Positions 54,904 to 63,598 of a DNA stretch of 64,000 nucleotides are shown here, piece by piece; the stretch's first letter is position 1; each line of letters starts with the position of its first letter. The notes beneath the pieces were generated by a model. The model was given only the letters and a program-made list of their open reading frames with translations. It had not been told where the DNA came from and did not search any database. The stretch is from Acidithiobacillus marinus (GTDB lineage: Bacteria; Pseudomonadota; Gammaproteobacteria; Acidithiobacillales; Acidithiobacillaceae), in contig NZ_MXAV01000008.1 of assembly GCF_002847505.1 (NCBI RefSeq), forward strand, positions 19,341 through 83,340, in the 5' to 3' direction. Made by a program: the position numbers and the translations under genes.

Positions 54904-54908
54904 AGTGC

Positions 54909-54947
54909 AATGCCCTGCTGGCGGACATGGCCGATGAAGCGCGGTGA
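54909..54947 (+). pseudogene. Antitoxin C-terminal remnant
   Basis: The frame reads NALLADMADEAR and stop, typical of the end of a small antitoxin preceding mazF. Its TGA lies inside the first codons of the mazF remnant, the usual overlap. Upstream it is broken by a TAG after the hexamer repeat. Confidence 0.55.
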
Positions 54948-55022
54948 AGTCTGGTGGGTAGAGTTTGATCCGTCGGTAGGGGGAGCGAGATCCGCAAGAG
55001 CCGTCTGAAGAATTCTCTGGGG
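54934..55022 (+). pseudogene. MazF/PemK toxin remnant with internal deletion
   Basis: The ATG at 54934 starts MKRGEVWWVEFDPSVGG, the signature opening of MazF/PemK ribonuclease toxins. A two-base shift then breaks the frame (stop at 55008). Bases 54995-55022 match the C-terminal part of the second mazF piece (57613-57864), so the middle of the gene has been lost, probably by recombination between two short CAAGAGCCG stretches. Confidence 0.75.
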
Positions 55023-55167
55023 CCTATGGACAGAGGCAGACACGCAAGCGGGCCGTTCACAAACGGCGCTGGGCTTCCCTTGCTGGGCATCCCGATATTT
55101 GATCTGGCCCCTTTACGCAAATTGCCGCTATAATGGTGGCATATGGCCAAGATAGGAGGAAACCGTT

Positions 55168-55608
55168 ATGGCGATAGCGCTGATCGAACCAGAAACGCCC
55201 GCATCGCAAGAGGTTCTGCGGCTACTCGGGCTTCTCCCGGAAGAGGACACTGCCCTGCTTGAATTGACGGAAACAGGGGTTCCTCTTGCGCAGTTGGCGC
55301 TACTGACAGAGCTCGGGTTGACAAAGACCGAAATCCAGGCGCTGGTCATCCCGGCGCGGACCATGTCCCATCGCAAAGCGGGTACCGGTCGCCTGAATCG
55401 GGAAGAGTCTGACCGGTTCCTGCGCGTGTTGCGCTGCCTGCTGCAGGCGCGGCAGACCTTCGGCGACCCGGAAAAAGCCCTGCGCTGGTTGCGCAAATTG
55501 AAAACCGGACTGGGCGGCCGCACGCCACTAACGGCGCTGGAGACCGAAATGGGCGCCCGTCTGGTCGAAGAATGGCTGGTCCGTATTGATCAGGGGATGG
55601 CTGCCTGA
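55168..55608 (+). CDS. Xre/MbcA/ParS-type antitoxin of a RES module
   Basis: 146 residues with AGGAGG upstream of ATG 55168 and TATAAT at 55129-55134. Helical throughout; the C-terminal toxin-binding part reads FGDPEKALRWLRKLKTGLGG (followed by RTPLTALETEMGARLVEEWL), the DUF2384/MbcA pattern. It lies 2 bases before the RES toxin gene. It should neutralise the toxin and may regulate the operon. Confidence 0.87.
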   Translation: MAIALIEPETPASQEVLRLLGLLPEEDTALLELTETGVPLAQLALLTELGLTKTEIQALVIPARTMSHRKAGTGRLNREESDRFLRVLRCLLQARQTFGDPEKALRWLRKLKTGLGGRTPLTALETEMGARLVEEWLVRIDQGMAA

Positions 55609-55610
55609 CG

Positions 55611-56078
55611 GTGGTTCTCTGGCGGATCAGTAATCATAGGACGCTGGATGGTCTGGGTGGCATGCGAGCTTCTGGACGTTGGTCCAGTCGCGGTCGTCCG
55701 GTAGTCTATTGCGCGCCGGATCCGTCTACGGCGCTTCTGGAAACGCTGGTCCATCTCGAAGTCGATACGGAAGACATCCCTGACGCGTTCCAATGGTTGC
55801 GTATTTCCGTGCCAGAAGATATTGCATTACATAATGCGGATATCACGTATCTTCCGCAGGATTGGGGTCAACATCCGCATCTCACGCAGGTGTATGGGGA
55901 CCGCTGGCTCGCCGACGGCGCGGCACCCCTGCTGCTTGTGCCGAGTGTGCTTGTACCCGAGACCTGGAACGTGCTCCTGAACCCCCGGCATCCGGCGGCG
56001 GCGCGTTGCACTATCTCTGCCACCTATCGCTATCCTTTGGACACGCGTTTGTCGCAGCGGCCCAGAAGCCCCTCATGA
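55611..56078 (+). CDS. RES domain toxin
   Basis: 155 residues from GTG 55611. The RES domain is seen in VLWRISNHRTLDGLGGMRAS, WSSRGRPVVYCAPDPSTALL and ETLVHLEV, with the family Arg, Ser and Glu positions present. RES toxins deplete NAD+. Looks complete, and the pair is the only RES-type module in the patch. The 185 bases after it hold no recognisable gene. Confidence 0.87.
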   Translation: MVLWRISNHRTLDGLGGMRASGRWSSRGRPVVYCAPDPSTALLETLVHLEVDTEDIPDAFQWLRISVPEDIALHNADITYLPQDWGQHPHLTQVYGDRWLADGAAPLLLVPSVLVPETWNVLLNPRHPAAARCTISATYRYPLDTRLSQRPRSPS

Positions 56079-56263
56079 CCCCCCAACGGTACCGCATAGG
56101 TCAGAGGCCGCCACTGCAAATGCAGGGAAAAGGACCATCAATTTGCGCCAGGTGGTGGCGCTGGCAAGACGAGAATCCCCCTATCGATAGGCTACCCCAT
56201 TCGCGCCAACTCGGCGTGTAGCTGCCCTGTATGTCGTACCGAGCGAAATTGAGTCAGCTCAAA

Positions 56264-56368
56264 TCAAGCAGCTTCGTGAGGTGCCGCTGGCGGATTCTCA
56301 TTGGCGATGTAGCGAATGATATTCGCTAAGTCATCACGGGCAGAGGCCCGCCATATAATGAGTAACAA
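56264..56368 (-). pseudogene. Truncated RelE/ParE toxin
   Basis: A 34-codon frame directly after the RelB-like stop reads LLIIWRASARDDLANIIRYI, then ANENPPAAPHEAA and a stop. This is only the first third of a RelE/ParE toxin; the catalytic part is gone. It was too short for normal ORF calling. The antitoxin upstream is intact. Confidence 0.75.
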
Positions 56369-56369
56369 C

Positions 56370-56564
56370 TCAGGATTTCCTTTGATCTGGGGCTTCAGCT
56401 TCCGCTATGATCGCATCCATTTCGGCCATCACCTCGTCATGCGGAATACTGGGTCGCTTATCAGCCAAGCTCGATGCGATCTTTGTACGTAGCCATGCAG
56501 TATAGTTAGCCTCCTGATCTGAGGTCTCAAATTCGGAGATGATAGAAGGTAAAATGGCATTCAT
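56370..56564 (-). CDS. RelB/StbD-like antitoxin, now orphan
   Basis: 64 residues from ATG 56564 (MNAILPSIISEFETSDQEAN). The tail PSIPHDEVMAEMDAIIAEAE is the typical RelB-family end that wraps the toxin. The adjacent toxin is truncated, so this antitoxin has lost its local partner. An upstream start at 56618 is less likely. Confidence 0.75.
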   Translation of the reverse strand: MNAILPSIISEFETSDQEANYTAWLRTKIASSLADKRPSIPHDEVMAEMDAIIAEAEAPDQRKS

Positions 56565-56667
56565 TCTGGATGCTCCTCTGATTACCGAAAACTGTCTTAC
56601 AGTGGTGAAGTTTAGCATGGTTTCGCTATCCCCCCGTCAGGGTGATCGCAGAAACTCACCCGCAGAA

Positions 56668-56960
56668 TCAATCCGTCTTTTCAATCACTGGCCCCAGAGG
56701 TCCTGCTGCAGGCAGAGACGGTAATAGGGCGACAGTCAGAGGCAGAACATCCAGGGTACTTTCAAGTATCCCACGGATTTTTAGTTCTTCCGCGAGTTTT
56801 TCTGGTGCAATACCGATTTCTATGACTTTTGATAACACTTCCGCCCAGTTTACTGTACTGATGCTGCTCCGGCGACGAGGGCTTTTTCCACAAAATCAGC
56901 ACCTGGTTCGTCATTGAGATAAGCGAGCATTGCCGAAGCATCAAGTACAGACTTACTCAT
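56668..56960 (-). pseudogene. Frameshifted VapC (PIN domain) toxin
   Basis: It starts MSKSVLDASAMLAYLNDEPG with the first PIN Asp, then hits a stop; continuing in the next frame gives STVNWAEVLSKVIEIG and later LESTLDVLPLT, the expected middle of VapC. The C-terminal Asp-rich end is not found. At least one frameshift and loss of the 3' end make it inactive. Confidence 0.75.
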
Positions 56961-57010
56961 GTTTCGCTGCAACGCGCCGTTCGGCAATCAGTTCTTCAGC
57001 CAGTAGCCTT

Positions 57011-57223
57011 TTATTGTGTGGAGTCATCAGTTGATAACGTGTGTAATAATCCCCGGCTTCTGCGTACTGCTTCTTCCGGACGGGTTAAACGCAACATCCC
57101 ATCATCTTGTAGTGTTAAAATTAAAGTCCCGCCCTGTTCGATGCCCACCCGCTGACGTACAACTGCAGGTAGCACCAATCTTCCGCGTTGGTCCACATGA
57201 ATATTATATGGGTGGATATCCAT
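57011..57223 (-). pseudogene. VapB-like AbrB antitoxin with frameshifted end
   Basis: The AbrB fold is intact (VDQRGRLVLPAVVRQRVGIE), so DNA binding may survive. The frame stops at 57011, but the adjacent frame continues NKRLLAEELIAERRVAAKHE and ends in an ATGAGTAA overlap with the vapC start. This C-terminal toxin-binding part has thus been shifted out. Currently 70 residues. Confidence 0.72.
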
Positions 57224-57300
57224 AGGGCATCTCCCTCAAAATTTGGAAGATCATTATATCTTTGTAGTCCATCAAAGGGAAAATTTTGTCCGTTATCCCT

Positions 57301-57471
57301 ATGAAAGCAGAAAGTGATTTCAGTCAAACCCGGCGTGGAGCCATCGTCGTGGAGCCAGGGAAAACCCGTGTGACCATCCGTCTGGATAACAACGTGCTGG
57401 ACTGGTTCAGAAAGCAGGCCCAAGAACATGACGGCAACTATCAGACCGCCATCAATGCCGCCTTGCGCTAA
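57301..57471 (+). CDS. BrnA-like RHH antitoxin, lacking BrnT
   Basis: 56 residues from ATG 57301; an earlier in-frame start is at 57286. KTRVTIRLDNNVLDWFRKQA and YQTAINAALR are characteristic of BrnA. The frame stops right after AALR, where BrnA normally runs on, and no BrnT toxin gene lies upstream. Probably a truncated orphan. Divergent from the vapB remnant. Confidence 0.7.
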   Translation: MKAESDFSQTRRGAIVVEPGKTRVTIRLDNNVLDWFRKQAQEHDGNYQTAINAALR

Positions 57472-57532
57472 CAGATGTCCGCACAAGACAGAGCACTGTC
57501 TCCCCCAATTCCTGCAGGGAGGTCGAGAGGCG

Positions 57533-57606
57533 TACCTTCAGACATTGGCGCGGTCGCGCAGTCGGGGATGGGATGGTGATAAAGGCGGTGAGGTGCCCTA
57601 TAACGG
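57533..57606 (+). repeat. 75-bp direct repeat, copy B
   Basis: Counterpart of 54783-54857, one base shorter. It directly precedes the second mazF piece. Confidence 0.85.
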
Positions 57607-57612
57607 TATACT

Positions 57613-57864
57613 ATGCCCGCCGTTATTCTCAGCAATGATGCGGCCAACCGGCATCTGGCGCGGGTGGTCGTGGTGCCGCTCACCAGTAATGCCGGTCGCC
57701 AGTACCCGGGAGAGGCGCTGATCATGCTTTCCGGCAAGGCGATGGCCGATCAGATCATGGCGGCCGACAAGAGCCGCCTGAAGAATCTTCTGGGGAGTTT
57801 GAGCAAGGCTGATATGAAGGCCATAGAAACGGCCATTCTGATTCATCTGGGAATGCCCCGGTAA
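57613..57864 (+). pseudogene. MazF/PemK C-terminal fragment
   Basis: 83 codons: PAVILSNDAANRHLARVVVV, PLTSNAGRQYPGEAL, then ADQIMAADKSRLKNLLGSLS, the complete C-terminal part of a MazF toxin. The N-terminal KRGEVWWVEFDP segment is missing; it survives only in the remnant at 54934. The ATG at 57613 is by chance, and in-frame upstream codons end in TAA. Loss of the N-terminal strand should abolish activity. Confidence 0.78.
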
Positions 57865-58078
57865 GAGAGCGCACCGTGCCGAATTGCTGCTCTCTGATAC
57901 ACCTTTTGCTGCAAAGGGGGCCGCCGCTGTAAACTGAGTATTTTATCGTCATAGCGACTGAAGGTAAGTTCTACTCACCTAAGTCAGTTGCATTTGATAT
58001 CATTACGGCATTGTTGCCTGATCATGATGGATAGGGTGTGATAAGGTAACACCCATAGTTTATCAGAGGAGTTACTTC

Positions 58079-58369
58079 ATGGCATCTACTGCAATAAAAA
58101 CCGTATCAGTGAAGCTGGATGATGCCCTGAAGAGTCGTATCCGGAATCTTGCTGATGCACGGCATCGTACGACGCATTGGATGCTGCGGCAGGCTATTGA
58201 ACAATATGTGGAGCGTGAAGAGGCGCGTGAGGCCTTTCGACAAGAAACGCTCAAGACTTGGGAAGAATATCAAGAAACGGGTCTGCATGTCACCGGAGAG
58301 GAAGTCATCGCCTGGCTGGAGACCTGGGGCGACGATAAGGAGAAGTCCGCACCCGTATGCCACAAGTGA
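58079..58369 (+). CDS. CopG/RHH family antitoxin
   Basis: 96 residues, with GAGGAG upstream. The RHH domain reads IKTVSVKLDDALKSRIRNLA, then HRTTHWMLRQAIEQYVERE. The C-terminal part with VTGEEVIAWLETWGDDKE binds the toxin by family analogy. It overlaps the toxin start by 13 bases. Module intact; unlike the pair at 53945-54489 in sequence and strand. The 214 bases upstream show no gene. Confidence 0.9.
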   Translation: MASTAIKTVSVKLDDALKSRIRNLADARHRTTHWMLRQAIEQYVEREEAREAFRQETLKTWEEYQETGLHVTGEEVIAWLETWGDDKEKSAPVCHK

Positions 58370-58653
58370 GGTTTGGGCCGACCGCCTTGCGGGATATGGA
58401 GCGACTACGGGATTTTTTGCGGCCAAAGAATCCGGCAGCAGCCAAGCGAGCAGCTGCGAGCATGGTGAAGTCTGTGCAGGTTCTCGGGTGCCAGCCGCAG
58501 ATCGGTCGCCTCGTGGAGGGGATGCCAGAGGTGTTCCGGGAGTGGCTAATTGAGTTTGGTGATAGCGTCTACATAGCTCGCTACTATTATGATGGTGGCG
58601 AGTTTGTGACAGTGCTTGCTATCCGACACCAGAAAGAAATGGGTTTTACCTAG
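58357..58653 (+). CDS. ParE/RelE family toxin
   Basis: 98 residues: VRFGPTALRDMERLRDFLRP at the start, EWLIEFGDSVYIARYYYDGG in the middle and VTVLAIRHQKEMGF at the end, the standard ParE layout with a terminal Arg-His. Translationally coupled to the RHH antitoxin. Appears complete and likely functional. Confidence 0.9.
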   Translation: MPQVRFGPTALRDMERLRDFLRPKNPAAAKRAAASMVKSVQVLGCQPQIGRLVEGMPEVFREWLIEFGDSVYIARYYYDGGEFVTVLAIRHQKEMGFT

Positions 58654-58687
58654 CTTCCCTGTCAAAGTGCTTCGCGAAGTTAAGCGC

Positions 58688-58807
58688 GTGTCAGATCGGC
58701 CAGCTTATAGAGTAGAAGGGTGGGAGACAGGAGCCAAGCGACCAAGTGGCATGTCCCTCAAGCTACTGACGATCGTGCAGAAACACGGCCTGAAGATTCC
58801 TTCGTAA
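58688..58807 (+). pseudogene. HigA-type Xre antitoxin C-terminal remnant
   Basis: The frame VEGWETGAKRPSGMSLKLLT with IVQKHGLKIPS matches the end of HigA/NadS-type helix-turn-helix antitoxins (W-E-x-G-x-x-x-P-S-G-x-x-L-K-L-L). The N-terminal half and the toxin are missing. Another decayed module at the right edge of the patch. Confidence 0.65.
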
Positions 58808-58868
58808 AATGGACCTAGAGATTCACCAGTCAGAAAACCAAGATTTTCCGGCCTATCAGGCACACAAA

Positions 58869-61016
58869 TCATTCCGAATGACTGCGGAGATATTGTATAG
58901 TTTTGCGGACAGCCATTCTCAGGCCATAACGCTTAACTGTGATACGAAATTTGACAAAAAGATCGGACCTCCTCACCAAAGACAATGCCATTCGCCATGA
59001 AGTTCTTTTACCAAATGCTGAACGCGATATCTCCGGCACATTAGAGAAGCGTGCCCACGCTGCATGGGCTGCCAACATCCCCAGTCCATGAGGATCGTGT
59101 TGAAGGTAGGGTCTGGCGCTCCTAGCAAGATAAGCCGCCATATCACCTGTTGTTTGTACGCCACCGACCGTAGCGCGATACCAAAACAAGGGTTCTGGCA
59201 CTAACTCCAGATGCAGTCCCATCAGCGTCGCTTTGGCCAAGATTTCCCAATCCTCATGTCCGATCCCATAATCTTCGGTAAAACCACCCACTGCAAGGAA
59301 AGCAGATTTTTTCCAGAAACTGTTCATATCACCAAAAACGTTGCGATACACCCCGGCTCCCGTCGCCGGCCCCAATGGAAGCAGGAGATGGCGGGGCCGT
59401 TTTGGTGGGCTTTTGCCGGTAAAGACAGCCGACACTGTGGTCAGGATGTCGGAATCGGTACGCAGCGCCACCGCCATAAAGGTTTCCAGTTCCTGGGGCA
59501 TGGCGAGGTTATCATCGTCCATGAAAAGCAGATAATCTCCCTTGGCATGGGCCACCGCTCGATTGCGCGCCGCACCTGGGTAGGCGTTTTCCTGACGAAT
59601 CAAGCGCCCGCCTTTTTCGGCAAGCTCCAGCTCCAGGGCATCGAGCATCCGCAGTGTCTCTTCCGTGCTACTGCCATCATCTACCACAATGATCTCAAAG
59701 TGCCCGTAGCTTTGGCGATAAACGGAATCCAAGGCTAGGCGCAGGGTATCAGGGCTGTCATGATGGGGCATGCAGACGCTGACCAAGGGTTGGGTGTCGT
59801 CAGCCTTTGCCGAAGGCATAGTTTCATGTTGCGATTGCACCTGGGCAAAGAAATCCGACCATTGGGCCTCTACTTGCGCTGCGCTCAGCGCCCTTTGTGC
59901 CGGGGCAAAACCCTTCGTAATCGCAGTTTCGATCAAGCGCACTAAGGTAGTCGGCCGTGGTGGAAAGAGGATGCGAGGCTGGTCCTCCGGATCGATCAAC
60001 TCGGGTATCCCGCCAACATTGGTCGCCAGAAAGCGGATTTGGTGATGCAAGCATTCCAATACAGTATAGGGCGAATTTTCCACCAGTGAAGCTATGACCG
60101 CCAAGCGTGAGGGGCTTGCTGTGAGAAACTCCCGTGCCTGCTCCCGATCATATTCCGTCTGGATGACGATAGAAGTTTTCCATGCAGCAGCCCGTCGCTG
60201 TATGTATCCGAATGAATCGAAAACATCCACAGGCAGAGCTTTACCCAGAAAGGTGATTCGCTGAATTTTTGCCTGCAGCTCGGGCGCCAGGCGATCTATT
60301 GCATCACAAAAAATGAACAAGCCCTTCCGGGCTTCCAGTCGGCCAAAAAATACTATTTCATCGATCAGCTCCTGGGCAGCATCCGTATGGTCCATGGACG
60401 CTTCGGCCATAAGGTTCTGGATGACCAGAGCTTGCTTGGGCATTTGCCATTGGTGCCCTCGCATCCAGTCAAATAGATAAGCCGACGGGCTCACGATGCC
60501 GTCGGCCAGACGCACGGTTTCGCGCTCCATGAAATCCAGCTCCACCAGTTCGGCCTCACGGGGGAGCTGGTAGTTTCCTTCCATGCTCCAGGTGCTGGGT
60601 CCATGGGTATTCACCCAAATCTGCGTGTGCTGCAGCATCAAGCCCTGATGACGGGCGAGCAGCGTGTAATACGCCTCGGCATGCCACTCCGGGAAGATAA
60701 TGAGATCGTAGTCGTCCCCATGTTCTTTGAGCCAGCCATAGACCCTGTAGGCGTTTCGGCGCGGCCACGGCGCGTCGATCTCCACCACACGGCTGGGCGA
60801 TGACATGGGAATGAACTCCACTCCGCCTTGCTGGTAAAACGCGTTGCAATCGTCCAAAGACCAATGCTCGCTATGCTTGCCAAGCGTGTACAGGACTGTG
60901 ACGTGCATCCCTGCCTGTGCCGCAAACAGCGCCAGCGCAGCAAAGGCAGTGCCTATACCTCCGTTGCGGATGGGGCCTACAATGTCCGGGGTAACGATTA
61001 GCAACTTTTTACTCAT
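58869..61016 (-). CDS. Two-domain glycosyltransferase (GT4-like + GT2)
   Basis: 715 residues. The N-terminal half is a GT-B fold: TPDIVGPIRNGGIGTAFAAL at the start, FFGRLEARKGLFIFCDAIDR and SLVENSPYTVLECLHHQIRF with the donor Glu. From about residue 408 a GT2 GT-A domain follows: PLVSVCMPHHDSPDTLRLAL, IIVVDDGSSTEETLRML, YLLFMDDDNLAM (metal-binding Asp) and YGIGHEDWEILAKA (catalytic acid). Two sugar transfers by one enzyme in polysaccharide or glycan assembly are likely; sugars unknown. Paralogue of the next gene. Confidence 0.88.
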   Translation of the reverse strand: MSKKLLIVTPDIVGPIRNGGIGTAFAALALFAAQAGMHVTVLYTLGKHSEHWSLDDCNAFYQQGGVEFIPMSSPSRVVEIDAPWPRRNAYRVYGWLKEHGDDYDLIIFPEWHAEAYYTLLARHQGLMLQHTQIWVNTHGPSTWSMEGNYQLPREAELVELDFMERETVRLADGIVSPSAYLFDWMRGHQWQMPKQALVIQNLMAEASMDHTDAAQELIDEIVFFGRLEARKGLFIFCDAIDRLAPELQAKIQRITFLGKALPVDVFDSFGYIQRRAAAWKTSIVIQTEYDREQAREFLTASPSRLAVIASLVENSPYTVLECLHHQIRFLATNVGGIPELIDPEDQPRILFPPRPTTLVRLIETAITKGFAPAQRALSAAQVEAQWSDFFAQVQSQHETMPSAKADDTQPLVSVCMPHHDSPDTLRLALDSVYRQSYGHFEIIVVDDGSSTEETLRMLDALELELAEKGGRLIRQENAYPGAARNRAVAHAKGDYLLFMDDDNLAMPQELETFMAVALRTDSDILTTVSAVFTGKSPPKRPRHLLLPLGPATGAGVYRNVFGDMNSFWKKSAFLAVGGFTEDYGIGHEDWEILAKATLMGLHLELVPEPLFWYRATVGGVQTTGDMAAYLARSARPYLQHDPHGLGMLAAHAAWARFSNVPEISRSAFGKRTSWRMALSLVRRSDLFVKFRITVKRYGLRMAVRKTIQYLRSHSE

Positions 61017-61265
61017 GCAATGGATGTATATGCAGTTATGAATTTTTCGTCAAGCCAGCTCGCACCCAGTTACAGGATCCCCCCAGTTGGGCACATCGGA
61101 AAATCTTTCGAAGGCTCAGAGCCAAAGTGATTGTCCTCGAGAAAACCCCTGGATTGGGTTACGAATTTCCCGAGTGTAAAGCAAACAGCCGAAACCAAGA
61201 AAATTCGACAAAAGCAACTTGTCGCTCATGATATTAATGAAAATGTTTTTTAAGTGATAGTTTCT

Positions 61266-63434
61266 TCAGGCATACCTAGATGCTTTTTTAAGCGCCTTTT
61301 CAACAGCCACACTAAATCCATGTGAACGCCATACCGCAATAAACTGATTTCGCAATGATTTATTTGTACCGAGAACCAAGGCTTTTTTAACCTTTTTTAA
61401 GGTCCGCCACGACAGATGCTCATTCAAAATAGCGTGAGTCGGAGTTGTTTCCCGAATGCGCTGCTGACAGAGAGCATAACCCAACGCCATTCCCAAACCC
61501 TGCGGATTATGGCGCAAAAATGGACGCACGCTACGCGCATGATTTGCCCAATGATCTCCAGTACGAAACATACTGTTTGAGGCAACCCGATACCAATACA
61601 GCGGCTTTGGAATATGCATCAGGCGTAATCCTGACAACACTGCATCCGCAAATAACTCCCAGTCCTCGTGGCCAACACCATAGTCCGTCGAATATCCGCC
61701 AAGCTGCTCAAACGCAGATTTGCGCCATAATGCATTGGCATCCCCAAAGCCGTTTCTGTAGAGCCCCACGCCTAGGGATTCACCTAAGGCGATCCAAAGC
61801 CTTTCCGGTTTTTTGGGCGGTATGTTGCTTGAAAAGGGCATCATTACTGCAGTGAGTACATCCGCACCGCTGGATTGGGCAGCATGAACAAAGGTTTCGA
61901 CCATCTCGGGCAAGGCGACATTGTCATCATCCATAAACAAGAGATAATCACCTGTCGCGTGCGCTGCTGCGTTATTGCGCGCTGCACCCAAATAGCTATT
62001 TGACTGGCGAACAATCTGCCAGCCACGCTGATCGAATTCTGGTTTGAGTCGATCCAGATAGCCTTGTGCCTCAGCACTCGGGCTGCCATCGTCAACCAAA
62101 ATCACTTCAAAATTCAGGTAGGTTTGTTCACGCAACGAGTTGAGTGCCTGCGTGAGCAAATGTGGGCGATTGTAGTGAACCACGCACACACTGACCTTGG
62201 GAGAGACGAACCCTCCCTCACCATCAGGCAAAGCTGCTTGCTCAGCAAATTCAGAAAGGAACTCCAACCACTGTGCCTCAGCCTCAGCTTCCGTCCATAC
62301 TGCTTCCGCTGGTTTTAAGCCATTCTTGGCGACATGCGCCAGCTTATCAGCGAGTGCTTGTGGGGTTAGTACAAACAGGTGCTGCTCATGATCGGCAGAA
62401 ACGATCATTTCAGGGATACCGCCCACCTTTGAGGCCAAGAAAGTTACTCCCTCTCTGAGGCACTCCAAAACTGTGTAGGGCGAGTTCTCAACCAAGGATG
62501 GCATAACGGCAAGAGTCCCTTGTTTTTTTAATTCGGCTAAAGCTTGGTCTCGGTTGAGGTTAGTAATAATCTCAACATCAATACCCCAATCCGAAGACCG
62601 TTGTTTGATATAATCTGCGCTATCAAAACCGTGATGGTGAACAGCCTTTCCCATGAAAGAAATCTTACCCAATTTTGCGCGAGTTTCCTGCGGTAACCGA
62701 AAAATGGCATCGCAAAACAACTTTAATCCCTTGCGGATTTCCAGTCGCCCAAAGAAAACGGTGCGCTCCATTCCATTCACAGCAATCGGCATACCCGCCT
62801 TCGTCTCGCTACCCAACATTAAATTTGGAATCACTCGACATTTTTGCCCAGGCAGTTGCCATTGATAACGACGCATCCAATCCAACATATACTGACTGGG
62901 ACTTACAACGGCATCTGCCAGTCGCACACATTCGCGTTCCATGAAATCACGATCGATATCATCCAATTCACAAGGCAGGCGGCGGTTGCCCTCTATCGCC
63001 CAGGCTTCTGGACTATGCGTATTTACCACGAAATGTGTATTTTCATATGCAAGCCCCATTTTCTTGGCAGTCAAGGCATAAAAACCCATGCCGCCCCACT
63101 CGGGAAGTATCACGATATCCCAACGATGGGCGTTTTGCACCAACCATTGATGTGTAATCCACGCTAGGCGGCGGTGATGGGGGGTATCAAGAATTTGTGA
63201 TTTATCAACAATCTCGCTCTCATTCAGTGTAATTAATTCGACACCAAGTTTATCGTAATGATTGATCCAATCTTTAATTGGACCATCCTCACTATGCGCC
63301 CCCAAAGTATAAGCAATGGTTACAGAAGCACCTTGCCTCACTAAAAAAATGGCTAAGTTTGAAAAGGCAGTGCCAATGCCGCCATTTTTAATGGGGCCAT
63401 GGATGTCTGGAGTAATAATGACGATACGCCTCAT
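61266..63434 (-). CDS. Two-domain glycosyltransferase (GT4-like + GT2), paralogue
   Basis: 722 residues with the same order: TPDIHGPIKNGGIGTAFSNL, FFGRLEIRKGLKLFCDAIFR, SLVENSPYTVLECLREGVTF, then PKVSVCVVHYNRPHLLTQAL, VILVDDGSPSAEAQGYL, LLFMDDDNVALPEM and YGVGHEDWELFADA. All key residues are kept. It is more AT-rich than the first copy, so the pair has diverged or came from different sources. 249 bases separate them, without any gene I can see. Confidence 0.88.
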   Translation of the reverse strand: MRRIVIITPDIHGPIKNGGIGTAFSNLAIFLVRQGASVTIAYTLGAHSEDGPIKDWINHYDKLGVELITLNESEIVDKSQILDTPHHRRLAWITHQWLVQNAHRWDIVILPEWGGMGFYALTAKKMGLAYENTHFVVNTHSPEAWAIEGNRRLPCELDDIDRDFMERECVRLADAVVSPSQYMLDWMRRYQWQLPGQKCRVIPNLMLGSETKAGMPIAVNGMERTVFFGRLEIRKGLKLFCDAIFRLPQETRAKLGKISFMGKAVHHHGFDSADYIKQRSSDWGIDVEIITNLNRDQALAELKKQGTLAVMPSLVENSPYTVLECLREGVTFLASKVGGIPEMIVSADHEQHLFVLTPQALADKLAHVAKNGLKPAEAVWTEAEAEAQWLEFLSEFAEQAALPDGEGGFVSPKVSVCVVHYNRPHLLTQALNSLREQTYLNFEVILVDDGSPSAEAQGYLDRLKPEFDQRGWQIVRQSNSYLGAARNNAAAHATGDYLLFMDDDNVALPEMVETFVHAAQSSGADVLTAVMMPFSSNIPPKKPERLWIALGESLGVGLYRNGFGDANALWRKSAFEQLGGYSTDYGVGHEDWELFADAVLSGLRLMHIPKPLYWYRVASNSMFRTGDHWANHARSVRPFLRHNPQGLGMALGYALCQQRIRETTPTHAILNEHLSWRTLKKVKKALVLGTNKSLRNQFIAVWRSHGFSVAVEKALKKASRYA

Positions 63435-63598
63435 ATACCACCATTTACCAATAAATAACTATAACGCAACTGGACGGTTTTACCACAGCAATGCGTCATT
63501 AACGATTTTTCCCAACCGAATCATGCTTGGCGGTTTCAAGCCGAACGTATGTTCTCGTATGGCGCTATAAGGCGAGTTATTTTTGATCATCAATAAGC

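Noticed and set aside
56079..56263. Short frames after the RES gene, including one reading APGGGAGKTR
   Set aside because: The P-loop resemblance is isolated, with no supporting motif or start signal; nothing in this stretch is convincing.
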